A stretch of DNA of 48,829 nt, taken from positions 1 to 48,829 of the forward strand of contig CAMSQM010000022.1 in the NCBI GenBank assembly GCA_947062675.1. Reading direction: 5' to 3'. The notes beneath the pieces were generated by a model. That model had not been told where the DNA came from, ran no database searches, and saw only the letters and a program-made list of their open reading frames with translations. Within the stretch, counting starts at the first letter, position 1; each line of letters starts with the position of its first letter. Positions 8,906 through 16,054 of the stretch are shown here, piece after piece. The DNA comes from an uncultured Roseburia sp. Lineage in GTDB: Bacteria > Bacillota > Clostridia > Lachnospirales > Lachnospiraceae. Both the position numbers and the translations under genes were made by a program.

Positions 8906-11668
8906 TTATTTCTTTACTATCTTCACTCTGCTTCCCTGTCCTTTGCCCTTCATCAGTTTCTTATAACTTCCCAGCTTCTTTCCCGGAACTTTTATCCTCG
9001 CCTGCGGGTGTATGCCGCGGAAAGCATTTTTTCCGACACTCTTTAACTTCGTTGATTTGATCGTCAGCGTTTTCAGCTCTTTACAGCCGCGAAACGCTTC
9101 CTTTCCGATTGTGACAAGCCCGGCTCCGGTCGTGACGGATGACAGCTTCGTGCAGCCTGAAAATGCGGCGCTTCCAATGGATTTTACATTCTTTCCGATT
9201 GAAACTGTTTTTACACTCCTGTGATTTTTCAGCGCTCTGGCCGCAATGGATGTAACTTTATAACTCTTTTTGCGGAACTTTACAGTTGCCGGAACCGATA
9301 CTTTTGTAAGCTTCGCGGATTTTGCGCCCTGCAGGCCTGCAAATGCCACTTCCGACTTCCCCGTTACCCTGTAACGCAGGCCTTTTATTGTAAAAGTGGT
9401 CCCTTTTTTCGGCGCAAAACCATCTGTCCCGCCGGCAGTTCCTTCTTCCGTTTTATCTGCCGCATCATCTTTTTCAGACCGGTCTCCCTGCGTATCGTCA
9501 CTCCCGCCGGTTTCCCCTTCTGTCCCGTTTCCTGTTCCGGCCACGTCACTTCCGGTTCCGCTGCCATCATTTCCGCTGCTTCCTGCAGCGCCGCCGTTTC
9601 CTGTTCCGGCCACATCGCTACCAGTTCCGCTGCCTCCGGCAGCGCCGCTTCCTGTCCCAGCTCCACTGCCGTCATTTCCGGTTCCGCTGCTGTCATTTCC
9701 GCTGCCTCCGGCAGAGCCGCCGTTTCCTGTTCCGGCTCCGCTGCCGTCACTTCCGGTTCCGCTGCCTCCGGCAGAGCCACCGTTTCCTGTTCCGGCTCCG
9801 CTGCCGTCCGCGCTTCCCGCTCCGGCCACAGTCCATCTCGCATAGACATTCCTGTCCCCGATTGTTCCTTTTGCAAACGTCCGGATCTGCACTTTATATC
9901 CGGCGTCCAGATACCAGCCCGCAAACGTATATCCTTCTCTCTGCGGGTCTTTTAATGTGATCGTCCCGCTGTCATAATAAAAGAAATCCGGATTGTCCCC
10001 GTTCACGCCGCCGTTCAGGTGATACACAATGGCGTATTTCTCCCGCTCCCAGCAGGCGTAAAGCACAAGATCCGCTGACAGGCCGCTGATCCCCTGGCCG
10101 GCCCGGTAAGACCTGCCGCTTCCATCCGCCGCGGTATTCCATCCGGCAAAGCGATGCCCCCGCCGCTTAAATCCATTGCTCTGCAGCGGCGCTGTCCCCT
10201 CCCCGGAAATCTGCTGGGATTCCACGCTGCCGCTGTCCGCACCGTTTCCATCGTACGTAACCGTATACACAGGAACTTTTTTGCGGTCAGTTGTCACGCC
10301 GCTGTCCCACTTCTGATTACACACTGCCATGGCGCGGACTTCCTGTGCGTCTGTCACAAACGGCTTCGTGTATTTTCTGCTTTTTGTCGCACAGGGTGAC
10401 GGCTCCGTGCCGTCCAGCGTGTAATAGACAGTGGACGCATTTGTGCTGCACGTAATCTTTACCTCGCGGCTGCCGCTGTCCGTCTCACTCTCCACCGCAT
10501 CGATCACAGGGTCTGCCGTGACCTCCGTGACGGTGGGAAGAACGCCCGGAGCGGAAGGCGACGCGGGCCGTGTGTCAAAAGTACACACGGGCAGATATGG
10601 ATTCCACATGGCCAGCTCCGTGTGGCTTGCCCTGTTGCCGCTGTCCGTGTCCGAATCATAAAAGCGGTCGCTGCGCTCGAAATAAGTATAGCGCACCGGA
10701 GAAACAATGCTATCCAGGTCATCCCAGGTACAGTCCACATTAAACCAGGAATCCTGAACGCGCACCTTATTCCAGGCGTGAGTCTGGCTGGTCACTGCAA
10801 ACGCATCAATCCCGGAACCATTGCAGAGCAGCTCAAATGCCAGCGTATACCCCGCGCAGACCGTCGTTCCCCTGCAGAAGGTGCTGTAAGCAGACTGGGA
10901 AAATGTTTTATCTTCATTATTCATACTGGCAGAATAATTATACGTCACCTCATGAATAATACGGTCGTGAATTGCCTGTACTTTTTCCGCGTCAGAGACG
11001 CACTTATCAATCTCACTCTGCCAGGCGGTGATCACCGCCTTTACTTTATCTCTCTCCAGGGCGCGCTTTCCACCCAGCACAAAATCAGTATAAACGCCAA
11101 ACGCCAGCCATTTTTCGTCGTCCAGAAAATAGTACTTATTGTTGAGAAAAAAATACTGTGGATTGGAGTAGCGGAAAATCTGCGCAATCTCCTGCATCCT
11201 GCCCATGGACAGTTCCGTACTTCTCGCGACATCCGTGTGATATCCGTTCGTCTTCGCATGCGCATTTACCGGGGTCGTCATATATTTTACACAGATCTCA
11301 TCAAGGACATCCCAGAATTCCCTCTCCGCATCGCTCAGCTGATTATAAACATAATAGTTTTTATACCGGTCCCACTCAGACGCGGCAGCTGCGGAGCGCG
11401 GGTCAGAATAATATACGTGACCTGTTTCCTCTCCCGCCCTGCCGCTCTCATATTTCTCCTCCTCCCCGCTCAGCTCTCCCTCAAGAATAACTGCCGGAAA
11501 GAGTCCGCAGGGTCCCCCGGCGTCCGCGGACGCCGGCGTCACCACAGACAGCTCCCCTGCCGCGGATGCCGCGGACACCTCCGCAGGACACAATCCTGCG
11601 GCCAGCACGCATACTGTCAGAATCCATACTGTCAGTTTCCTGATCCATAATATCTGTTTCCTGCCCAT
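8906..11668 (-). CDS. Secreted transglutaminase-like, BspA-like repeat surface protein
   Basis: The 920-residue protein begins with a basic region and a signal peptide ending near AEVSAASA. A transglutaminase-like domain has a complete Cys-His-Asp triad: Cys in TTVCAGY (~271), His in SQTHAWNK (~297), Asp in FNVDCTWDD (~310). Next come a chitobiase C-terminal-like segment (VYYTLDGTEPSP, ~400-460), two InlB/Listeria-Bacteroides-type repeats (HRFAGWNTAADGSG; GYTFAGWYLDAG, ~470-610), a Gly/Ser/Thr tract (~614-742), and BspA-type leucine-rich repeats (IGSAAFSGCTKLSSV; IGKEAFRGCKELKTL, ~793-920). No LPXTG signal is seen. The ATG at 11668 has GGGGAGGAAG upstream; the frame extends further 5' without a better site. 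A role in wall processing or adhesion is inference. Confidence 0.85.
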   Translation of the reverse strand: MGRKQILWIRKLTVWILTVCVLAAGLCPAEVSAASAAGELSVVTPASADAGGPCGLFPAVILEGELSGEEEKYESGRAGEETGHVYYSDPRSAAAASEWDRYKNYYVYNQLSDAEREFWDVLDEICVKYMTTPVNAHAKTNGYHTDVARSTELSMGRMQEIAQIFRYSNPQYFFLNNKYYFLDDEKWLAFGVYTDFVLGGKRALERDKVKAVITAWQSEIDKCVSDAEKVQAIHDRIIHEVTYNYSASMNNEDKTFSQSAYSTFCRGTTVCAGYTLAFELLCNGSGIDAFAVTSQTHAWNKVRVQDSWFNVDCTWDDLDSIVSPVRYTYFERSDRFYDSDTDSGNRASHTELAMWNPYLPVCTFDTRPASPSAPGVLPTVTEVTADPVIDAVESETDSGSREVKITCSTNASTVYYTLDGTEPSPCATKSRKYTKPFVTDAQEVRAMAVCNQKWDSGVTTDRKKVPVYTVTYDGNGADSGSVESQQISGEGTAPLQSNGFKRRGHRFAGWNTAADGSGRSYRAGQGISGLSADLVLYACWEREKYAIVYHLNGGVNGDNPDFFYYDSGTITLKDPQREGYTFAGWYLDAGYKVQIRTFAKGTIGDRNVYARWTVAGAGSADGSGAGTGNGGSAGGSGTGSDGSGAGTGNGGSAGGSGNDSSGTGNDGSGAGTGSGAAGGSGTGSDVAGTGNGGAAGSSGNDGSGTGSDVAGTGNGTEGETGGSDDTQGDRSEKDDAADKTEEGTAGGTDGFAPKKGTTFTIKGLRYRVTGKSEVAFAGLQGAKSAKLTKVSVPATVKFRKKSYKVTSIAARALKNHRSVKTVSIGKNVKSIGSAAFSGCTKLSSVTTGAGLVTIGKEAFRGCKELKTLTIKSTKLKSVGKNAFRGIHPQARIKVPGKKLGSYKKLMKGKGQGSRVKIVKK
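9531..9825 (-). repeat. Degenerate tandem repeats encoding a Gly/Ser-rich linker
   Basis: Near-identical units built on CCTGTTCCGGC...TTCCGCTGCC recur through this interval and encode GTGNGGSAGGSG-type sequence between the InlB-like and BspA-like parts of the surface protein. Such repeats can change copy number by slippage or recombination. Confidence 0.85.
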
Positions 11669-12010
11669 CGCTCTTCCTCCCCAAAAGACACGCTGACAAA
11701 TCACCGTTTTTCCTGTGCCGCAGCCCGTTATGACAGATTTCTCCGGTACAGACACGTCCCAAAAGGCTGCATCCGGCTCTTTTCCGGACGCGCCACGTTC
11801 GTCAGCACCACTCTCATTCCTTCCTGCCCCGCGGGACGCCTGACTCTTTTACCGCTCAGATTACACTCCACATACCGGACATCACCGTCCGGCTCCCTCC
11901 GCCACGCAAAAATATTTCTGCGCTCCTTCCGGGCATTCCGGCTACTGCGGGCGTATATCCCCGCGCCCCCTGCGCCGCTTCCCGCAGATATGAAATACTC
12001 CGTTCCGGCA
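11669..12010. other. Intergenic region with an open but startless frame
   Basis: These 342 bp upstream of the surface-protein gene hold no confident promoter or gene. On the minus strand one frame stays open for about 93 codons from just after the stop of the 12011 gene and looks somewhat protein-like (NIFAWRREPDGDVRYVEC), but it has no start. Another frame has an ATG overlapping the 12011 stop (TAATG) and gives a 51-codon ORF of low quality. A gene remnant is possible. Confidence 0.3.
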
Positions 12011-12442
12011 TTATTTCCCGCGATTATTCCGCAGGATTTTTATAATCCGGTATTCATAAAATGCGGTCACCGCCACAATCAGAATGACAACGATCAGGCT
12101 GTATCCTTTGTTCATCTCAATGCCCATCACGTCGCAGACGCTTGTAAACAGGACACTGAGCACAAAAACCAGCTTGATCAGGCGCACCATCTGCACGGTA
12201 TACTTCCGGATTCTCCCGGTGCACACCTCCGCGGAGAGGCCGTTCACCCGCTCCGGATAAAGCGCGAGCAGCGTGAGTCCGGCGTACACGAGTATCAGGA
12301 CCGCGACATTCATAACCAGATTCAGGACCGGCGCCGCATACACCACCCCGTAATAGATCTGAAGCCCTGCACAGAGAACCGCAGATACGATTCCGACGGC
12401 TTCCAGCATCTGTTCCAGCATCGTCATCCCGTCTCTTTTCAT
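12011..12442 (-). CDS. Small multi-span membrane protein, unknown function
   Basis: A 143-residue protein with about four hydrophobic segments (VGIVSAVLCAGLQIYYGVVY; PVLNLVMNVAVLILVYAGL; LIKLVFVLSVLFTSVCDV; YSLIVVILIVAVTAFYEY) and short charged loops; the C-terminus is basic (RIIKILRNNRGK). I do not recognise the family. The ATG at 12442 overlaps the TGA of the upstream DNA glycosylase gene (ATGA) and has AAGGGGGG just before it, which indicates translational coupling; an in-frame ATG nine codons earlier would overlap the glycosylase gene further and is less likely. Co-transcription with a DNA repair gene gives no clear functional clue. Confidence 0.75.
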   Translation of the reverse strand: MKRDGMTMLEQMLEAVGIVSAVLCAGLQIYYGVVYAAPVLNLVMNVAVLILVYAGLTLLALYPERVNGLSAEVCTGRIRKYTVQMVRLIKLVFVLSVLFTSVCDVMGIEMNKGYSLIVVILIVAVTAFYEYRIIKILRNNRGK

Positions 12443-12936
12443 AGCTCCCCCCTTAATCTCTCTTTCCATGCCTGTGTGAGCCGTTCCACACTCCAGGCCG
12501 CGTTCGCAGGGCTCGTGGACGGCAGCTTACAGAGCTTTGGCTGCCCTTCTTTTTTACAGTATTTCAGATAAAGCCGGTACGCCTTATCCCCGTTGGCACA
12601 GATCAGACGAATCTCCGCCGCCTTTAAAACGGCGTCCATATCGTTCGCCTTCACATTGCGGATAGAACTGTCCGAGGAACCCGCAATGTCACAGGATGCG
12701 ATCACATCCCAGACTGCCAGGTTATTTTTCAGCAGAAATTCCTTCTTTTCCTCAATTGTCACGGGTTCCGGATCCCCGCACACGGCCGCCGTCACCTTCC
12801 AGAAACGGTTCTGCGGATGTCCGTAGTAAAACTGGTTCTCCCTGGACTTTACGGAGGGAAACGAACCCAGAATCAGAATCCGTGATTCCGCATTAAAAAC
12901 AGGTTCAAATGTATGAACCACATGCGTATATTCCAT
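12439..12936 (-). CDS. DNA-deoxyinosine glycosylase (uracil-DNA glycosylase superfamily)
   Basis: A 165-residue member of the uracil-DNA glycosylase superfamily, closest by motif to the hypoxanthine/deoxyinosine DNA glycosylases, which remove deaminated adenine to start base excision repair. Visible motifs are ILGSFPSVKSR followed by FYYGHPQNRFWK (active-site loop), the central LAVWDVIASC, and LPSTSPANA near the C-terminus. The length is normal for the family. The ATG at 12936 follows GAAGGGGAAAT. The 5' region contains a hairpin at 12976-13000. The downstream membrane-protein gene overlaps by 4 bp. Confidence 0.87.
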   Translation of the reverse strand: MEYTHVVHTFEPVFNAESRILILGSFPSVKSRENQFYYGHPQNRFWKVTAAVCGDPEPVTIEEKKEFLLKNNLAVWDVIASCDIAGSSDSSIRNVKANDMDAVLKAAEIRLICANGDKAYRLYLKYCKKEGQPKLCKLPSTSPANAAWSVERLTQAWKERLRGEL

Positions 12937-12975
12937 ATTTCCCCTTCATTTCCACGCTGCTCTCTTTACACCCGC

Positions 12976-13000
12976 CCTGCGCCGGCAGCGTCGGCGCAGG
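12976..13000 (-). other. Hairpin in the leader of the DNA glycosylase gene
   Basis: CCTGCGCCG and CGGCGCAGG form a perfect 9-bp stem with a 7-base loop about 40 bp upstream of the glycosylase start. No T-tract follows on either strand. It may stabilise the transcript or be a relic terminator. Confidence 0.5.
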
Positions 13001-13066
13001 CAGCTCTGGTATCTTTGTTATAGAATACTACACTTTCATATATTGAGAAAGAAGTATTTTTGGAAC

Positions 13067-13094
13067 TTGCATTTTTCCCTGAAACGATTATAAT
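13067..13094 (+). promoter_or_regulatory. Sigma-A promoter of the HAD phosphatase gene
   Basis: TTGCAT (13067-13072), a 16-bp spacer and a consensus TATAAT (13089-13094), about 58 bp before the ATG at 13153. Confidence 0.75.
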
Positions 13095-13152
13095 TTTTTC
13101 AGACTATAACATTCAGAGAGACAGAAATAATATAAGGAAAGGTTCTGCAGGT

Positions 13153-13992
13153 ATGAAAAAAGAAATTCGTCTGGTCGCCCTCGATATGGACGGCACCCTT
13201 TTTAATCAGGAAAGCCGGATCTCCGAAGCAGATCAGGCCGCAATCTTAAGAATCACGGGAAACGGAGCTGAGGTCGCGATCTCCACAGGCCGTCCCTACG
13301 CCGGTCTGCCCGTCCCGGATCTCCTTGCGATCGGCATCCGCTACGCCATCACAACCAACGGCGCCGCCGTCTACCGCCTCGCGGACCGGCAGTGTCTGGC
13401 TTCGGACTGTATGGAGCCCGGGATCGTCACCCCCGTCATTGACGAGCTGCAGAAAAAGAGTATACATATTGACGCCTTTATCGACGGGGACTGCTACTGC
13501 CCCGTGGCCTGCCGGCCGGGCATAGACCGTCTGGACATGCCGGAATCCATCCGCCGCTATATCAGAGAAACGCGGACTTTTGTCCCGGATCTGGCCGCGT
13601 TTATCCGGGAACGCCGTCTCCCCGTTCAGAAAATGACGCTCAACTTCTATCCGCTCCCGGACGGCTCATTCGGACACCGCAGCGAAGTCATGGCTCTGCT
13701 CTCCGCCTGTCCCGCAGTCACCTGGCTCTCCGGCGGTTACCACAATCTGGAATTTACCAGGTCCGGCGTCACCAAGGGAACCGGTCTGCGCTTTCTCTGC
13801 GAATATTTAAAAATTGATATGGAACAGACCATGGCCTGCGGCGACACGCAGAATGATATGGATATTTTAAAAACTGCGGGCATCGGGGTCGCCATGGGCA
13901 ACGCCACTCCCGAAATCCGGGAAATCGCGGATTATGTCACACTCTCTAACGAGGAGAGCGGAGTGGCCCACGCAATCAGCCGCTTCCTGTGA
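13153..13992 (+). CDS. Cof-type HAD-superfamily sugar-phosphate phosphatase
   Basis: A 279-residue HAD subclass IIB hydrolase. The four HAD motifs are visible: nucleophile Asp in ALDMDGTLFN (~residue 10), Thr/Ser in VAISTGRPY, Lys in VTKGTGLRFL, and the acidic pair in MACGDTQNDMDIL, ending in GVAMGNATPEI. These enzymes remove phosphate from sugar phosphates, nucleotides or flavin precursors; the true substrate is not predictable. The start is the ATG at 13153 (MKKEIRLV); the frame extends 31 codons upstream but without a ribosome binding site and across the promoter. The last 17 bp overlap the convergent mnmA gene. Confidence 0.9.
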   Translation: MKKEIRLVALDMDGTLFNQESRISEADQAAILRITGNGAEVAISTGRPYAGLPVPDLLAIGIRYAITTNGAAVYRLADRQCLASDCMEPGIVTPVIDELQKKSIHIDAFIDGDCYCPVACRPGIDRLDMPESIRRYIRETRTFVPDLAAFIRERRLPVQKMTLNFYPLPDGSFGHRSEVMALLSACPAVTWLSGGYHNLEFTRSGVTKGTGLRFLCEYLKIDMEQTMACGDTQNDMDILKTAGIGVAMGNATPEIREIADYVTLSNEESGVAHAISRFL

Positions 13993-15064
13993 TTACCCCT
14001 CCGCCCGCCACATATTCCCCGTCATAAAATACCACTGCCTGCCCGGGCGTCACGGCCCGGACGGGCTCTTCAAACTCACAGCGCAGGGAGTCTTCTCCCG
14101 TGCGCATCACCCTGCAGCGGCTTCCGGCATGGGAATAGCGGATTTTGGCCGTATACACCGCCCCGTCCGTGAACTCCGGCACTGCCATACAGTTCAGCTG
14201 TCGGGCAAAGAGCACTCTGGCAAAAACATCCTGCGCCTCCCCCAGCACAATCTCATTCGTCTCAGGCCGGATTTCCGTGACAAAGACAGGATGGCCGAAC
14301 GCGATTCCAAGCCCTTTGCGCTGGCCGATTGTGTAGCGGGTGATCCCCCGGTGCCTGCCAAGTACCGTACCGTCTGCCGACACAAAATTTCCCGGCGGCG
14401 CAGGCTGCTCCCCGCATACGCGGTCGATATACCCCGCATAATCTTTATCCGGAATAAAGCAGATCTCCTGGCTGTCCTTTTTTTGCGCCACCGCAAGTCC
14501 AAGCTCTTCCGCAATCGCGCGGATCTCCTTCTTGGTATAATCCCCGACCGGCATCAGCGTCCGCGCAAGCTGCTCCTGCGTCAGACTATAGAGGGCATAC
14601 GTCTGATCTTTTTCCGCAGTCACGGAACTGCGGACGGCATATCTGCCTGTGGGCAGACACTCCACCCTGGCATAGTGTCCGGTCGCAATATAATCCGCGC
14701 CGATCTGCAGACTCCGGTTCAGCAGCGCCTCCCATTTCACATAACGATTACACGCGATACAGGGATTCGGCGTCCTTCCCGAGAGATATTCCGCCGTAAA
14801 ATAATCCATCACATGTCTGCGGAACTCCTCCTTAAAATTCATCACATAATAGGGAATCTCAAGGCGCTCCGCCACCCTGCGGGCATCCTCCACGGCTGTA
14901 AGCCCGCAGCAGCCGCCGTTCTCTTCCTGCACCGCCGTATCCTCATCCTGCCAGATCTGCATTGTGACGCCGGTCACATCACAGCCCTGCCTCTTCAGCA
15001 GATACGCCGCCACCGCGGAATCCACACCGCCTGACATTCCGACCACCACTTTTTTCCCTGTCAT
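13976..15064 (-). CDS. mnmA: tRNA-specific 2-thiouridylase MnmA
   Basis: A 362-residue enzyme that thiolates U34 of Lys, Glu and Gln tRNAs using sulfur relayed from a cysteine desulfurase. The PP-loop GMSGGVDSAVAAYLL sits at the N-terminus; the first catalytic Cys is in TPNPCIACNRYVKW and the second in KKDSQEICFIPDKDY. The length is typical. The ATG at 15064 is preceded by ACGGGAGCGGG; a longer frame begins 15 codons upstream without a better site. The 3' end overlaps the HAD phosphatase gene by 17 bp on the opposite strand, so the two transcripts are antisense there. Confidence 0.96.
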   Translation of the reverse strand: MTGKKVVVGMSGGVDSAVAAYLLKRQGCDVTGVTMQIWQDEDTAVQEENGGCCGLTAVEDARRVAERLEIPYYVMNFKEEFRRHVMDYFTAEYLSGRTPNPCIACNRYVKWEALLNRSLQIGADYIATGHYARVECLPTGRYAVRSSVTAEKDQTYALYSLTQEQLARTLMPVGDYTKKEIRAIAEELGLAVAQKKDSQEICFIPDKDYAGYIDRVCGEQPAPPGNFVSADGTVLGRHRGITRYTIGQRKGLGIAFGHPVFVTEIRPETNEIVLGEAQDVFARVLFARQLNCMAVPEFTDGAVYTAKIRYSHAGSRCRVMRTGEDSLRCEFEEPVRAVTPGQAVVFYDGEYVAGGGVITGSG

Positions 15065-15091
15065 CCCGCTCCCGTCGTCCTTCCTGTATGA

Positions 15092-15127
15092 GAAGAGCCC
15101 AGCCGTCATATTCCGGCTGGACTCTTC
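15092..15127 (-). terminator. Intrinsic terminator-like hairpin after the FliD-like gene
   Basis: On the minus strand a 14-bp stem, GAAGAGTCCAGCCG against CGGCTGGGCTCTTC with one G-U pair, encloses an 8-base loop and is followed by a weak pyrimidine run. It separates the FliD-like gene from mnmA. Confidence 0.7.
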
Positions 15128-15150
15128 CTCAAAATCATCCCGGCAGACTG

Positions 15151-15945
15151 CTAAATCGCAGAATTATAGAGCTGCCCAGTGTTATAATTGTACGTATACA
15201 CTGCGTTCTTCCCGTAGGTATTCGCTTTTGATGCCTCGCTCTTCGCATAGCTGTCCATCAGCGCCGCCTGTTTCGACACCTGGTAGCCGTATGCGCCCCG
15301 GTTCTGGAACAGCGACTGCACTTTCTTCATATCCGCTTCCTTAAACGTCTTCTCGTCCACGGTCAGCTTATTGTCCGAACCGATGGAGATCCCGACAGAA
15401 CCGAGCATCCGCTCATTGACCTTTGAATAATTCGTCATCGTGCGCGCCGCGCGCAGAATATTGGTCGTGCCGGACTCCGATGCCTGATCGAGCAGATTAT
15501 TGTAGTCCTTCACGAACTGGCTGACTGCCTTGTAGATCTTATCCGTGTCATAATCCGTCGTCTTAACGCCGTCCTCCCCGGTCGTCGTCACCTTCTCAAA
15601 CACAGACTTCTTCCCGTTCGCAAGAAGCGCATCCGCCGAGTCCTTCAGGGAACCCGCAGCATCCTCGATCCTTGCGAGTGTCTTTGTGTCGTCTTTCGAG
15701 GTGGACGTGGAATTCTTCCGTGAAAATGCCTTCTTCACCTCGTCCGCATTTCCGTCTTTGCTGTAATATGCACTGAGCAGCTTATGGTAGCTTCCGCTGC
15801 GGATGGAAGCATAATCGCTGTAGTTGATTCCTAGCAGATCCGACCCCGCGCTCCCCATGGAAAACAGGCTCTGGTTCCCGCCGCTGTTTAAGCTGGAAAA
15901 CAACACCCCGATCGAATAAGAATCATATCCTGAGATTGTCGCCAT
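15151..15945 (-). CDS. Orphan FliD-C-like (flagellar cap/hook-associated-like) protein
   Basis: A 264-residue protein without a signal peptide, rich in Ser, Asn, Lys and Tyr. The second half has the pattern of the FliD C-terminal region: a helical YKAVSQFVKDYNNLLDQAS, then a MLGSVGISIGSDNKLTVDEK-like stretch (GI..G.DN.L.VDE), then FKEADMKKVQSLFQNRG. In FliD proteins this region precedes the C-terminal coiled coil that packs against the hook-filament junction. The protein is much shorter than FliD (usually over 450 residues), so it may be a specialised or non-flagellar relative. The start ATG has CAAAGGAGTG upstream, and a SigD-like promoter lies 52 bp before it, which supports a motility-regulon gene. 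No other flagellar gene is in the window. Confidence 0.7.
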   Translation of the reverse strand: MATISGYDSYSIGVLFSSLNSGGNQSLFSMGSAGSDLLGINYSDYASIRSGSYHKLLSAYYSKDGNADEVKKAFSRKNSTSTSKDDTKTLARIEDAAGSLKDSADALLANGKKSVFEKVTTTGEDGVKTTDYDTDKIYKAVSQFVKDYNNLLDQASESGTTNILRAARTMTNYSKVNERMLGSVGISIGSDNKLTVDEKTFKEADMKKVQSLFQNRGAYGYQVSKQAALMDSYAKSEASKANTYGKNAVYTYNYNTGQLYNSAI

Positions 15946-15996
15946 AGAATCACTCCTTTGAAAGTATATTGATGTGACGTCCGTGTCTTTATACCT

Positions 15997-16023
15997 ATAT
16001 CGTCATTTTACCTCAAATCTTTA
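15997..16023 (-). promoter_or_regulatory. SigD/sigma-28-like flagellar promoter
   Basis: On the minus strand TAAA (16020-16023), 15 bases, then GACGATAT (15997-16004). The B. subtilis SigD consensus is TAAA, 14-16 bases, GCCGATAT, so there is one mismatch. It would give a leader of about 45 bases for the FliD-like gene. Confidence 0.7.
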
Positions 16024-16054
16024 GGTATTTCAAGGGCTGCCGCGCGCATTATTT

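Noticed and set aside
9385-9924. Repetitive ORFs in other frames of the Gly/Ser repeat region
   Set aside because: They arise from the codon-multiple repeats and are not continuous with any start or ribosome binding site.
10622-11650. 342-codon plus-strand ORF opposite the surface-protein gene
   Set aside because: The minus-strand frame has a signal peptide and a catalytic triad; the plus frame has no recognisable domain.
13934-15034. 366-codon plus-strand ORF opposite mnmA
   Set aside because: A shadow frame; mnmA carries all family motifs on the other strand.
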